Origin: Sphingopyxis sp. OPL5
Lineage (GTDB): Bacteria; Pseudomonadota; Alphaproteobacteria; Sphingomonadales; Sphingomonadaceae
Direction of reading: 5' to 3'
Assembly: GCF_003797775.2 (NCBI RefSeq)
Contig: NZ_CP060725.1
Location: 434,001 to 498,000, forward strand
Length of the DNA: 64,000 bases
Below are positions 63,799-64,000 of this stretch, in pieces. The notes under the pieces are model-generated. The model was not told the origin of the DNA. It searched no databases and saw only the letters and a program-made list of their open reading frames with translations. Positions within the stretch are counted from its first letter, which is position 1. Every line of letters begins with the position of its first letter. Position numbers and translations under genes: made by a program.

Positions 63799-64000
63799 TC
63801 AGTCGGCGGGGTTCCAGAGCAGCGCATAAGCGTCGGGATTGTCCTGCCCCGCCGCGCGGGCAAGGTTCGCATAAAGTCGTCGCTGCCCGAACTCGGGGGC
63901 TTCGAGCGCGAGCGACACATAGCGGCGCTCGGAAACTGCCGCGAGGCGCACCCATCCCGCGCCGATCTCGACGTCGTCGGAATAGACGCGGTAGTCGGGT
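63799..64000 (-). CDS. DUF736-family protein, partial at window edge
   Basis: The last 66 codons of a minus-strand gene: PDYRVYSDDVEIGAGWVRLA, then RRYVSLALEAPEFGQRRLYANL and an ending DAYALLWNPAD. DUF736 proteins carry PDYRVY-GxxEIGAGW and an ending LIW-R. They are typical cargo of alphaproteobacterial integrative conjugative elements and plasmids. The 5' part is outside. Confidence 0.88.
   Translation of the reverse strand, partial: PDYRVYSDDVEIGAGWVRLAAVSERRYVSLALEAPEFGQRRLYANLARAAGQDNPDAYALLWNPAD

Noticed and set aside
1..64000. CRISPR arrays, rRNA genes, insertion sequences or integrases
   Set aside because: I looked for regular short repeats with spacers, rRNA stretches and transposase or integrase motifs and saw none.

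Overview
The window is GC-rich (GC clearly above 60% by eye), densely coded DNA from an alphaproteobacterium. A sphingomonad (Sphingopyxis, Sphingomonas or a close relative) is the best guess, from the protein families present, the DUF736 and EexN genes at the right edge, and the general style of the genes. All calls come from reading the DNA and translated proteins; no database search was run.

Region 1 (1-13.3 kb) begins with the end of a hybrid PAS histidine kinase. A block that looks like a blue-light and photooxidative-stress regulon follows: a short-chain dehydrogenase, a LOV-HTH photosensory regulator, a renalase-like flavoprotein overlapping crtI, a CPD photolyase, a SnoaL/ABM-like gene pair, a secreted fasciclin protein, ferrochelatase (hemH), GTP cyclohydrolase I (folE) and a stand-alone trpB. 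A 23-bp sequence occurs identically upstream of the LOV/flavoprotein genes and of folE. Related sequences lie upstream of the photolyase, fasciclin/SnoaL and hemH genes, so a shared operator is likely. A remnant of the groEL 3' end with its terminator sits between hemH and folE.

Region 2 (13.3-18.1 kb) holds a single-domain response regulator, a small membrane protein and a nitric-oxide defence cluster: truncated globin, alternative oxidase, DUF1971 protein and flavohaemoglobin. This cluster is divergent from an NsrR-type Rrf2 regulator, with a good NsrR-like operator between them.

Region 3 (18.1-40.7 kb) is ordinary chromosome with many small genes. It includes rnk, a TSUP permease, an FMN glutamate-synthase-like enzyme, an operon of small membrane proteins, an orphan hemD, an mreB paralogue and the D-alanine catabolic operon (Lrp regulator, dadX, dadA, ridA-like). 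It also has secreted unknowns, a group of immunity-like genes (helical, SMI1/KNR4 and LRR-like), and a GGDEF-EAL protein. Decayed remnants of mcrC and DUF1993 genes are present.

Region 4 (40.7-64 kb) looks like a defence and mobile island. Its centre is a four-gene operon in which every junction is a 4-bp ATGA overlap: ClpB-type AAA+ ATPase, NrdG-like radical-SAM protein, a 2082-residue zinc-ribbon/pseudokinase/SF1 helicase/nuclease, and a 439-residue coiled-coil protein. Next come an AlbA_2-STAND ATPase, a truncated relative of defence-gene N-termini, an SMC-like ATPase with a CxxC hook, a YhaN/YhaO pair, an EexN-like lipoprotein, a fused nucleotidyltransferase-HEPN protein, and the 3' end of a DUF736 gene. 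The four-gene operon is the best candidate here for an undescribed system.
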